From assembly GCA_934090685.1 (NCBI GenBank), contig CAKOJN010000006.1, positions 59,933-123,932 on the forward strand: a stretch of DNA of 64,000 bases, written 5' to 3'. This stretch comes from an uncultured Bacilli bacterium (lineage in GTDB: Bacteria; Bacillota_I; Bacilli_A; RF39; UBA660). The notes under the pieces were generated by a model, which was not told the DNA's origin, searched no databases, and saw only the letters and a list, made by a program, of their open reading frames with translations. The position numbers were made by a program, and so were the translations under genes. Of this stretch, positions 1 to 7,224 are shown one piece after another. Every line of letters begins with the position of its first letter. Position 1 is the first letter of the stretch.

Positions 1-295
1 TAGCACCATCATTTGTTAAAACATAGATTCTCTTTATATCGTTTTCACTAATATCATCACATTCAATTATAGACTTATAGATATCTTGTTTCAAATCATT
101 AAGCCCCGTCTCTCCTCTACCTGTAATAAACACTACTGGCACCTTTTTTCTTAAAAGTTCTACAATCATATTAACAGCTTTATTATCAATTTTTTTAGAA
201 TCTTTTACAGTTAAAGTACCATCGATATCAAAACAAACAGCATTATATTTTTGTTCAAGTGACTTTTTATAATTATCATATAACATGTTCTCCAT
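1..295 (-). CDS. HAD-superfamily phosphatase, partial (C-terminus beyond window)
   Basis: Translating the minus strand from the ATG at 295 gives 98 codons without a stop, running off the window edge. The ATG follows AGAGGTGA at a good distance. Near residue 23 is the HAD motif I (FDIDGTLT), with the aspartate nucleophile and the second acid/base aspartate. A strand ending in VFITGRG, as at motif II (Thr), follows about 35 residues later. This layout fits Cof-type or sucrose-phosphatase-like HAD hydrolases acting on small phosphorylated metabolites. The substrate cannot be told because the cap and motifs III/IV lie outside the window. Confidence 0.85.
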   Translation of the reverse strand, partial: MENMLYDNYKKSLEQKYNAVCFDIDGTLTVKDSKKIDNKAVNMIVELLRKKVPVVFITGRGETGLNDLKQDIYKSIIECDDISENDIKRIYVLTNDGA

Positions 296-350
296 TAATT
301 TCACCTCTTAATGGCATTATAGCATACAATTTTGAAATATTTTGTCTTTT

Positions 351-941
351 TTATTTTACACTTACAATTCTTTTGATTTCAAAATGACGTATATCATTTC
401 TAAGTTCACAATACGCTGTTACATAACAATTATCTTTATATTTAAACATATATAAAGGATGTATTGTTCTTTTATGCTGCTCACCACTAATATCATTATA
501 TACTATATCTATCTTTTCATTTTTGTTAATTGCTGAATTTATAATTTGTTCAATATCATTTGGTGAACTTATATCAAAGTTAGAAATAAATTTACTCTTT
601 TCCTCATATATTGAATACATCTTTTTTGATTTATCTAGAAAGCCATCAAATTCATTAGCGTATTTAAACTTATTCTCATTTAAGAAGTTTCTAACGTTTT
701 TCAATAATTGAATATCATATTTATTTACGCTTGTATAATTTTTAATTTTATCAATCATAAAGTATCCACCATTAGGTCCTTTAAAAGATTCAATTGCTAT
801 TCCATTATTACAAATTTCATTTTTATAATATCTAATCATTCTTTCTGTTACGCCTATTTTTTCTGATAAATCTTTTATTGTATATACATTTCCTGTATTT
901 AGTAAATCTATCATGTATAATATATTTGATATCTTTGCCAT
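351..941 (-). CDS. HTH-WYL transcriptional regulator (short form)
   Basis: This is a 196-residue cytoplasmic regulator. Residues 1-60 form a winged helix of the HTH_11/DeoR-like type (IKDLSEKIGVTERMIRYY is the recognition region), followed by a wing with GGYF. Residues about 130-196 form a WYL-type domain (IDIVYND, RTIHPLYMFKYKDNCYVTAYC, FEIKRI). WYL domains bind nucleic acid or nucleotide ligands and often control defence or stress genes. At 196 aa it lacks the C-terminal WCX extension of most 300-residue relatives. Start 941 is supported by AGGAG seven bases upstream. It lies between the HAD gene and the dacA remnant; its target is unknown. Confidence 0.8.
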   Translation of the reverse strand: MAKISNILYMIDLLNTGNVYTIKDLSEKIGVTERMIRYYKNEICNNGIAIESFKGPNGGYFMIDKIKNYTSVNKYDIQLLKNVRNFLNENKFKYANEFDGFLDKSKKMYSIYEEKSKFISNFDISSPNDIEQIINSAINKNEKIDIVYNDISGEQHKRTIHPLYMFKYKDNCYVTAYCELRNDIRHFEIKRIVSVK

Positions 942-1015
942 AATCTACTCCTACTAACTAATATAAATCTCTTTTTCTATACACATTATATCATGAAACC
1001 TCTTGATTAAATAAA

Positions 1016-1040
1016 AATAACTAGAATTTATCTAGATATT
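1016..1040 (-). terminator. Terminator-like hairpin after the dacA 3' part
   Basis: On the minus strand, ten-base arms (AATATCTAGA and TCTAGTTATT, one mismatch) enclose a five-base loop, just after the dacA stop. A T-rich run follows. It would end the original dacA transcript. Confidence 0.5.
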
Positions 1041-1052
1041 TTAATTATTACA

Positions 1053-1571
1053 CTATTTAGTTAAACTACCTGTTATAACATCTTTTAAATTATTTTCAAC
1101 TGTATTTAAATAAGTTGACTTCTTTATATTTTCTCTTACTATTAAATCATATTCATATTTTTTATTTTCATATGTCACAATTAGTTTTCCTACTTTAGAG
1201 TTCTTTTTTAGAGGTGCTTTTACATTATATATTTTTTTATCTATTTTATAGTTTACATCTTTTACACCTTTCTTGACAACCAACTTTACATCATCATCTA
1301 AATAGTATTTAACTTCTCTTTTTTTAGCATTATTTATTTTAATAGTACCACTATATTTATTTTTATTTAAAATAGTATTTGTTCCATAAGAGCTATAACC
1401 ATATTCCATCATTGATATAGTGTCTGTACTTCTATTATCTTTTGTATCAGCACCCATCACTATTGATAATAATCTCATATTATTTCTTTCCATAGTTGCA
1501 GTTAAACAATATCCTGCCTTATCTGTATAACCAGTTTTAAGGCCATCTATTCCTGTATAAAATCTTAGTAA
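1053..1571 (-). pseudogene. dacA: dacA 3' part (PBP5-type D,D-carboxypeptidase), separated from its start
   Basis: From 1571 the minus strand reads LLRFYTGIDGLKTGYTDKAG in one open frame and continues to the stop at 1053. This supplies the KTG box of a low-molecular-mass penicillin-binding protein (residues 219-221 of the rebuilt protein) and the C-terminal PBP5 beta domain. It joins in frame to the 5' part at 8967-9587. The rebuilt enzyme is 379 aa, a normal DacA length. The fragment has no start codon of its own; an internal ATG at 1493 lies after the KTG box and would give an inactive 146-residue piece. No frameshift or stop is seen in this half, so the split looks recent or reversible. 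Confidence 0.92.
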
Positions 1572-1597
1572 TTTAATTGTATGTGAATATTGCTATA
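1572..1597. other. Right attachment junction (attR-like) of the dacA-inserted element
   Basis: The dacA 3' part stops matching at 1572-1575 (TTTA on plus, TAAA on minus). The same four bases form the other junction at 8967-8970. Moving outward into the element on the plus strand, TGCTATA occupies offsets 16-22 from the core (1591-1597). The other element arm has the identical heptamer at the identical offset, pointing the other way. That symmetry is what the two P arms of a large serine integrase site look like. Confidence 0.8.
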
Positions 1598-1838
1598 ATT
1601 AGTGGTATCACTTCTTAGAAAAAAATACCATGAAATTATATAATTAACAATGGTTATGTTAATTTTTAAAATCACACAAAAAAGATTTTTTATAGACTTT
1701 ATATCAATTACAAAGATGTATTAACGATTATTAAAAATAAATAACCTACTTAAATTATAATAAATTATCTAATGCTTATTTAATCCAATTTCATATGGAA
1801 ACAAAATATATAAATATTTATTTTTGTCTTCATGATTT

Positions 1839-2561
1839 TCATCTTCCTTTTCCGTTTTCTGTTAAAGCTGTTAAATATTTTTTTAAATAATAATCTTTAT
1901 TCTTAGAATTGTACTGCATTATAAATCGTGGATGTTCTAGTGGAATTATTTTATCAAAAAAATTAAATTTTTCATTTATTAATTTTAAAAATTCATAATT
2001 TTCACAACTACCAATACAATAGCATACGGACCTATCTATATTAAATTCAACTTGTTTTTTTAAAGATGTAACAATTAAATCATATAAACAATTTTGGAGT
2101 TGTTTATTTTCATAATAATTGCAATTTACTTCATTGCCTTTTGAATTAATTTTTACAATTCCTAATGGACATATAAAGTTCATATAAAAATCATTATAAA
2201 ACTTTTCAGGTCCCCCGTATAAATCTATCACATCATACAAAAAATTAGATGAGGATTTATTTACATAAAAATTCTCGATATATATTCCAGTCTGATTTTG
2301 CAAATGTGCAGCATCTTCATATGGTACGCCTGTGATTGCAGTTCCTCTCCTTGCAGGAGAACTTCCCAATATTATTCTCCGTTTTTTACTATCATCATAA
2401 AATTTATGATAAAAAGATTGTGTAATTTGTTCTATGGTATATTTTGCATCACCATTGTATGGATTAATCAAATTATACTTTTCTGGTAAGTCAATCTGTA
2501 CGGTTGATAAATATTTATCAAAATCAAGGATCATATTACTGGTAAATTCTTTTTTTTCCAT
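1839..2561 (-). CDS. SMUG2-like uracil-DNA glycosylase family protein (DUF4918)
   Basis: 240 residues. The UDG-fold motifs can be read: an N-terminal active-site loop IILGSSPARRGTAITGVPYED (about residues 63-83, matching the LGINPGRFGAGITG pattern of the SMUG2/DUF4918 family), a central FYMNFICPLGIVK followed by a CNYYE-type segment, and the C-terminal EHPRFIMQY motif carrying the family's catalytic-loop histidine. Members remove uracil or related lesions from DNA, or are predicted to. The start at 2561 is preceded by AGGAAGTG. It is the last gene of the element and follows the methyltransferase remnant. Inference: it protects or repairs element DNA, or is passenger cargo. The substrate is not established for this branch. 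Confidence 0.8.
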   Translation of the reverse strand: MEKKEFTSNMILDFDKYLSTVQIDLPEKYNLINPYNGDAKYTIEQITQSFYHKFYDDSKKRRIILGSSPARRGTAITGVPYEDAAHLQNQTGIYIENFYVNKSSSNFLYDVIDLYGGPEKFYNDFYMNFICPLGIVKINSKGNEVNCNYYENKQLQNCLYDLIVTSLKKQVEFNIDRSVCYCIGSCENYEFLKLINEKFNFFDKIIPLEHPRFIMQYNSKNKDYYLKKYLTALTENGKGR

Positions 2562-2576
2562 TATTTCACTTCCTTT

Positions 2577-3249
2577 TTATTTTTTAAGTTTGGCAAACAA
2601 ATAAATTTCTTCAGTAGTTAGTAGATATTTTATATCAATGAATCCTAATAACGATAGTTCATCTGCAAGTTTTCTTATTGTATCTAATCCTCTATAAATA
2701 TTAACAAACTCAGTATGAGGAATAATTAAACCAGGAATATTTCAAAGTTATAATCAATAAAACCATTGGCAATTGATATTAAAATATATGAATTATTATT
2801 AAAACTCTTTCGGATTCTTTCAAAGTATTCGAAAAATTAAAAAATGATGAGTTATATGTCCTTAAAGATATATGTGCATCAAATGTATTATCTTCCACTG
2901 TTGATAAATTCTCGGCAGATGATAAAATGATTGCAGACTGTGGCATAAATTTTTTTATTTTTTTAAACCATCAGGTGCGATATCCACAAATGTTATTCTC
3001 TTGCAAGTACTAAATATTTTTGCCGTTTCATTTATAGAACCAACACCTACGTTTATAATATTGTCATCACTTAAATTAAGCCCTTTTTTATTACATATAG
3101 AATTAAATGTGCTACTTCACATAGAATTTAAATATCGAGCATCATGTTTATAATCATACGATGAATATTTATTATTAAAAGTATCTGACTCTATAACTAG
3201 CTCAGTATTTTCAATATATTTTATCAACAGATTTAATTGTTTTCATAAA
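2577..3249 (-). pseudogene. Decayed class I SAM-dependent methyltransferase
   Basis: No single open frame spans this stretch, but pieces in different minus frames join into one methyltransferase. A middle piece contains INVGVGSINET (motif I, glycine-rich SAM loop) and TFVDIAPDGLKK (the acidic residue after strand 2). Next comes SAENLSTVEDNTFDAHISLR (motif III/IV region), and a C-terminal tail ends at the stop at 2577. At least one in-frame TGA (inside NSM-stop-SST) and several frameshifts separate them. It sits between the Nudix and glycosylase genes, so the element is partly decayed. It resembles small ubiE-like methyltransferases; the substrate is unknown. Confidence 0.75.
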
Positions 3250-3260
3250 AACTTCTCACG

Positions 3261-3812
3261 TTAATTAAGCAAATCAATAATATTACTATCCAAAATTCTT
3301 TTAAATATATGCCATGAAACTTCTTTTTCTGTTAATTCATCGTAGTTATTATTAATTCTATTAATTAAATCTTCACAAGTAAAAAATTTCACATCTTCAA
3401 CTTCATCTTTTTGTAATTTCAAAAATTTAGTATCAATTTGTTTTAATATTAAGTAACATTCATCATAATGATTATTTATATAACCGTTTTTATTATAAAC
3501 TGATGTTGTACCGACTATGTATTTAATATCGTCATCAGCAATTTCAAGTCCCAACTCTTCCTTGCATTCTCTAATAACAGCTTGTCTACCAAATTCCCCA
3601 GTTCTTACATGACCACCAACAGTTACATCCCATTTCCCCGGCCATAATTTTTTATCCTTACTTCTTTTTTGAAGTAAGACATTAGAATTTTGATCAATTA
3701 TAAAAGCATAAACCGCTCTATGCCAATATCCTTGACTATGACATTCTTGCAATGTAGCAACCTTTCCTGTAAATTCACCCAATTCATTTAAAACATCAAT
3801 TTTTTCATCCAT
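3261..3812 (-). CDS. Nudix hydrolase (isopentenyl-diphosphate isomerase-like subgroup)
   Basis: 183 residues with a full Nudix box: G-x5-E-x7-R-E-x2-E-E-x-G (GHVRTGE ... REC KEELGL, about residues 67-90), which binds Mg2+ and hydrolyses nucleoside-diphosphate-linked substrates. The N-terminal layout (DVLNELGEFTGK, HRAVYAFIID, LLQKRS, WPGKWDVTVGGHV) is that of the IDI/YfcD-like subgroup. The start at 3812 follows AAGGAGAAAATGAC. Upstream lies a promoter with a T-box-like motif (3863-3899). The real substrate cannot be read from sequence; mobile Nudix genes of this type are common beside aminoglycoside- or nucleotide-modifying genes. Confidence 0.85.
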   Translation of the reverse strand: MDEKIDVLNELGEFTGKVATLQECHSQGYWHRAVYAFIIDQNSNVLLQKRSKDKKLWPGKWDVTVGGHVRTGEFGRQAVIRECKEELGLEIADDDIKYIVGTTSVYNKNGYINNHYDECYLILKQIDTKFLKLQKDEVEDVKFFTCEDLINRINNNYDELTEKEVSWHIFKRILDSNIIDLLN

Positions 3813-3862
3813 GTCATTTTCTCCTTAATCATTTATTTTCTTGCGTAATAGTTTTATTAAAA

Positions 3863-3899
3863 GCGTGGTACCAACACAGCATACTACAAATATATTATA
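3863..3899 (-). promoter_or_regulatory. Promoter -10 plus T-box-like antiterminator remnant upstream of the Nudix gene
   Basis: Minus-strand TATAAT is at 3894-3899. About 18 bases downstream is TGTTGGTACCACGC (3863-3876), which matches the T-box core (GGGTGGTACCACG-type) at 12 of 14 positions. No stem I, specifier loop or following terminator is visible between it and the Nudix start, so it is probably a truncated relic and not a working tRNA sensor. Confidence 0.35.
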
Positions 3900-3930
3900 C
3901 CATATTTTTTTTCTCTTTTTTTTAACAAAA

Positions 3931-3958
3931 AATACCTAGAATTAATCTTCTAAGTATT
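3931..3958 (-). terminator. Intrinsic terminator upstream of the Nudix promoter
   Basis: Minus-strand arms AATACTTAGAA and TTCTAGGTATT pair over 11 bp with one G-U, loop GATTAA, followed by TTTTT. It isolates the Nudix/glycosylase unit from genes upstream. Confidence 0.75.
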
Positions 3959-4128
3959 CTTTAATTAAATTTAATATTCTATTATGCTTAATTCTTATTA
4001 TTATCAATATAAATTCTTTTATTTAATTTATTAATACATTTTTTCGTTTTCAATATTGAAAACTTTAAAAAAATTCTCATTATTGTTTCAATAGTAATGT
4101 TCTTTCTAAGATAATTATACTTTTTAAA
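3959..4128. other. AT-rich stretch without a recognisable gene
   Basis: Part of the 343-base gap between the Nudix and histidine-phosphatase genes. A short minus-strand open tail ends ILNLIKEYLED and stops inside the 3931-3958 hairpin; it looks like the last residues of a lost gene. A palindrome (GTTTTCAATATTGAAAAC, near 4041-4058) is also present. Nothing else supportable is seen. Confidence 0.4.
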
Positions 4129-4149
4129 ATGAAGTATATTAAACTTCAT
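4129..4149 (-). terminator. Terminator after the histidine phosphatase gene
   Basis: Minus-strand ATGAAGT / ACTTCAT arms with a seven-base loop and a following TTTT, six bases after the stop codon. Confidence 0.6.
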
Positions 4150-4155
4150 CTTATA

Positions 4156-4692
4156 TTAATCAATATTATATTTCCAACCTGGTTGCCAATCTCCGGTTTT
4201 TCTCCAATCGCATTTATTTGCTTCTTCCCAACTAATATTTTTAGTTATAACTTCAAATGCTAACTGAGGAGCTCTATGCGCAACAATACCAATAGTTTTT
4301 CCTTTATATTCTTTTAATACATCATCAATAAAACTTTTTATCCTTTTTTCTACATCTTTTAAAGATTCACCATTTTGAAAAGGTTCATCAATGTGTTCTT
4401 CATACACTATAAGATGCTTATCCTCACCATCCAGATCACCATAATTACATTCTCTTAATCTTTTATCTTGAATCTTTGGTACATTTGGAAAGGCAATATT
4501 TGCACTATCTATCGCTCTAATCAAGTCAGATGTAAATATTATATCAAATTTAATATTTGCATTAACCTTTCCCAAATTTGCTGCTTGTTCTTTTCCTAAA
4601 TCATTAAGTTCCACTTGTTTCCATCCAGAACATTTTTTACTAGCATTATCATAAGTTGTTCCATGAACAAAATATATAAGATTTGTTTTCAT
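4156..4692 (-). CDS. Histidine phosphatase family protein with altered RHG motif
   Basis: 178 residues of the phosphoglycerate-mutase-like fold. The N-terminal motif reads FVHGTT where the family has RHGxT: the nucleophilic histidine (His10) is kept but the preceding arginine is valine. Other landmarks are present: the segment FTSDLIRAIDSANI (normally TSDLxRAxxTA), RLRECNYGDLDG (normally LxExxxGxWEG), and a second catalytic histidine in GIVAHRAP. The C-terminus KTGDWQPGWKYNID is typical of short mobile members. Its start overlaps the 3' end of the FusB-like gene by 44 bases, suggesting coupled translation. The substrate is unknown; activity may be reduced by the lost arginine. Confidence 0.8.
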   Translation of the reverse strand: MKTNLIYFVHGTTYDNASKKCSGWKQVELNDLGKEQAANLGKVNANIKFDIIFTSDLIRAIDSANIAFPNVPKIQDKRLRECNYGDLDGEDKHLIVYEEHIDEPFQNGESLKDVEKRIKSFIDDVLKEYKGKTIGIVAHRAPQLAFEVITKNISWEEANKCDWRKTGDWQPGWKYNID

Positions 4693-5308
4693 TTTTTCTC
4701 TCCTTACTATCTAATTTTACCATATTTTTTCCATAAGACAAAAATTCTATTAATTTATCAGAATCAACTATATCCTTATTACATTGTTGATAGTCTGAAC
4801 AACAATATTGTCCAATGGAACTATATTCTCCATTTGATTTTTTTAAAGTATTTGTAGCAAAAACAATTTCATCACCATTTCTAAATGAATTGCAAAAACA
4901 ACATAGTGATTTTTTGTGTTTTTCATCTTTTGGAAGATCACTTACTGCTCCATAGAATTCTCCGTCTTTATAGGTCATAAAAATAAATTTATTATCTTGT
5001 CTTGCACTAAAATATGTTAAATCTTCCTTCTTTACGGCCTCATTATAAACTTTTAAAAATAACAATAATTGTTTTTGTTTTAACTTTAGTATTTTCTTTG
5101 CTGTTTGTACATCTACTTCTTGTAATCTGCCAACTTCTAAACTTTCACTAATTTTATCAGTTATATCAGTTATTTCTTTTAAAGATGACATTCTACAATT
5201 TTCCAACATACCACCAAATATATCATAAGATATAATTTTATTAAATATTTTTTTATTATTATTTATCTTATTATTATATTCCTTCATATAAGTAATATCC
5301 TCTTCCAT
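4649..5308 (-). CDS. FusB/FBP-family EF-G-binding protein
   Basis: 219 residues, the size of FusB (about 213). The C-terminal part has the family's four-cysteine treble-clef zinc site: CCFCNSFRNGDEIVFAT and, 20-odd residues later, IGQYCCSDYQQCN. The preceding KFIFMTYKDGEFYGAVSDL matches the strand region of FusB. Known members bind elongation factor G and free it from fusidic-acid-stalled ribosomes, giving target-protection resistance; many homologues are chromosomal with unknown role. Start 5308 is the longest choice and has a weak site; the second Met at 5287 lies after GGAAGAGGAT and may be the true start. It lies upstream of, and overlaps, the phosphatase in the element. Confidence 0.78.
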   Translation of the reverse strand: MEEDITYMKEYNNKINNNKKIFNKIISYDIFGGMLENCRMSSLKEITDITDKISESLEVGRLQEVDVQTAKKILKLKQKQLLLFLKVYNEAVKKEDLTYFSARQDNKFIFMTYKDGEFYGAVSDLPKDEKHKKSLCCFCNSFRNGDEIVFATNTLKKSNGEYSSIGQYCCSDYQQCNKDIVDSDKLIEFLSYGKNMVKLDSKERKNENKSYIFCSWNNL

Positions 5309-5338
5309 ATTTACTACTTCGTTATTACTTATCCCTTT

Positions 5339-5539
5339 TCATACATTATTTGTTAGAGTAATACTTCTTTGTTTAACTATATTTTCATTTCTAATATATT
5401 TAACATTTATTAAATCTAAATCTTTTAACTTTTTTATCGTAACAGATATTGCCTTTGGCTTAACTCCAAATAAATTAGTAAAATAAGCATTACTAGTAAA
5501 ACATATTCTTCTTTCTAATCTTTTTTTATTATATATCAT
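5339..5539 (-). CDS. Winged-helix fragment of a replication-initiator type
   Basis: 66 residues. The segment TSNAYFTNLFGVKPKAISVT continues into IKKLKDLDLINVKYI. This matches the winged-helix domain at the N-terminus of plasmid and phage replication proteins, where 'NxYFAxLFxxSxxTVSxxIxxLxxxGYI' is typical. The rest of such proteins is absent, and the ribosome binding site is weak. It is most likely a remnant of a replication gene of the element. A small stand-alone DNA-binding protein is the alternative. Confidence 0.5.
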   Translation of the reverse strand: MIYNKKRLERRICFTSNAYFTNLFGVKPKAISVTIKKLKDLDLINVKYIRNENIVKQRSITLTNNV

Positions 5540-5614
5540 CTTCTTTTTTTAATTTAGTTTCACATTTTTCATATAACATAAAAACAATGTAAATTATTAC
5601 ACTGTTTAATACAA

Positions 5615-7060
5615 TTATTTTTTAAATTTATATTTAGTTGGAACAGAAGGTTCAATTAAACTTGAATCTAACAGTAAAGCAACTATTTCTGATGCTCTAG
5701 ATTTTTTTACATTAAATATTTCAGCAACATCTTCCCATTTAAAATCATATTGATAACCAAACTTATCAAATAATTTTTGAATTTTATCATGAGTACTTTT
5801 AGTTACATTCATTGGAAGATTTTTATGTAATTTAATTACGAAATAGTCTTCATCACTAACAACATTTCCACTCATAACCGGACTTTTTTCATTATTAACC
5901 GGACTTTTTTTAATATAATTTTTATTTGGAAAAATTACTTTAAATGAAGAAACATCAGAATTAAATATTGGTTTAACATCATAATCGCTATATGATTCAA
6001 CTATTCTGGTTAATCCACTTCCTCTACGCTCCATAAAATGTAATCTATTAAATATATCTGATATAACCCTATTTCTTCTCATTGAAGAAATTTTAGTTAT
6101 ATCTAAATTTTGAACAAAACTACCATCAATCATTCCACCAGGTGATGTTATTTCTAATCTATTATCATATATATCTATATGAATTTCAGAACCAACTATT
6201 TGATAATCCCTATGAATAATAGCATTAACAATAGCTTCACGAATTGCTCTAACAGGATAATCTTCTACTTCTATTCTTTTCATGCCTTTAATTTCCCAAC
6301 CAATTCTAGAATAGTTTTTAATAAAAACTTCAGCATTTTCTAAAAGTGAAATAATACTACCATTATATTCTTTGTCATCAATGGCATCCCCATCAATAGA
6401 GCCCTTAACTAAACCTTTCCACCTAGTACAAAATATCCTCGATTGAATTAATAGACCTTGATCTGATAAAAGTAAACCTGCATTTGTAACTTTTTTATTC
6501 TTCGTTATTAATTCTAATGATATATAATCCTTATCTTTATTCAATTCTCTTCCGGTTTCACTTTTTAGTGACGCATTCAATAAAGTGAAACTTACATCGG
6601 AAACATCATACTTACTTGGTAATTCATCAAAAGTTGTATTCTGTCCCTTTAAAATCAATCCATCTAATATATGTTTAGGAGCTGATATTGATTGATTTCC
6701 AGCTCGAACAAAAGCCTCTTTTCTTCCATCACCATTGTAATAATATGGAGTTCTAGGACCATCTCCTACTTTTACTTCCATAAAATCTTTATTATTTTCT
6801 TTAAAGGTTTTTAATTCATATCGTGGAAGTGGAGTAATTTTATCATTTATTAATTCAGACACTTTTTCTGAATCTTTAATTATATTATCTAATCCAACCG
6901 GCTCTCTATCCACATCTCTTACACCAAATAGCAATATTCCACCATTTGAATTAGCAAACGCAGAAACTGATTTAAGCCAACTCTTAGATTTATTATATTC
7001 TACTTTTTCTTTAAATTCTATATTAGAGCTTTCTACTTTTTCATAATCTTTTAATTGCAT
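5615..7060 (-). CDS. AlbA_2 (Schlafen AAA_4) domain ATP-binding protein
   Basis: 481 residues. The N-terminal 130 residues form the AlbA_2/Schlafen AAA_4 domain (ESSNIEFKEKV, AFANSNGGILLFGVRD, FVRAGNQS). The middle contains a GHKL-type HATPase_c_4 segment (AIREAIVNAIIHRDYQ, VNRLEITSPGGM-like region, ERRGSGLTRI). The C-terminus ends in a winged helix. Such proteins are common in mobile elements, often annotated as RecG-like helicase C-terminal or transcription regulators. A linker near residue 390 repeats KSPV twice, and the same coding sequence recurs in the intergenic region upstream (7136-7208). Start 7060 follows GGAGGTG. A role in element regulation is inferred. Confidence 0.85.
   Translation of the reverse strand: MQLKDYEKVESSNIEFKEKVEYNKSKSWLKSVSAFANSNGGILLFGVRDVDREPVGLDNIIKDSEKVSELINDKITPLPRYELKTFKENNKDFMEVKVGDGPRTPYYYNGDGRKEAFVRAGNQSISAPKHILDGLILKGQNTTFDELPSKYDVSDVSFTLLNASLKSETGRELNKDKDYISLELITKNKKVTNAGLLLSDQGLLIQSRIFCTRWKGLVKGSIDGDAIDDKEYNGSIISLLENAEVFIKNYSRIGWEIKGMKRIEVEDYPVRAIREAIVNAIIHRDYQIVGSEIHIDIYDNRLEITSPGGMIDGSFVQNLDITKISSMRRNRVISDIFNRLHFMERRGSGLTRIVESYSDYDVKPIFNSDVSSFKVIFPNKNYIKKSPVNNEKSPVMSGNVVSDEDYFVIKLHKNLPMNVTKSTHDKIQKLFDKFGYQYDFKWEDVAEIFNVKKSRASEIVALLLDSSLIEPSVPTKYKFKK
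5862..5913 (-). repeat. KSPV-coding repeat, genic copies
   Basis: On the minus strand two copies of AAAAAAGTCCGGTTA lie 21 bases apart; the second continues into AGTGGAAAT. The same 28-35 base unit occurs twice more outside the gene at 7136-7208. Confidence 0.7.
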
Positions 7061-7135
7061 ATAACACCTCCATTTACAATTATTTATTATACATTATTTT
7101 TTATATTTTTTTGTCTATATATATCAAATCAATTA

Positions 7136-7208
7136 AATTTCCATATAAAATCGGACTTTTTAACGAATAGTAATTAAAATTTCCACTTCTAACCGGACTT
7201 TTTTTAAT
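7136..7208 (-). repeat. KSPV-coding repeat, intergenic copies
   Basis: Between the recombinase stop and the AlbA_2 gene, the minus strand reads IKKSPVRSGNFNYYSLKSPI in an open frame. It nearly duplicates the linker inside the gene (IKKSPV..., SPVMSGN). The two units are about 40 bases apart. They look like the tail of a second, mostly deleted copy of the AlbA_2 gene; they could alternatively serve as binding sites. Confidence 0.65.
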
Positions 7209-7224
7209 CTACTACAACCTTTAA

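Noticed and set aside
1494..1838. Independent gene or promoter upstream of the 146-residue DacA fragment
   Set aside because: The frame continues upstream through the KTG box to 1571 without a start codon; the rest is the attachment arm and AT-rich DNA.
2562..3260. Ordinary intergenic spacer
   Set aside because: Pieces in different frames match methyltransferase motifs, so it is a decayed gene.
4129..4149. Short inverted repeat as an att site or IS end
   Set aside because: It is followed by T-run and sits six bases after a stop, so a terminator explains it.
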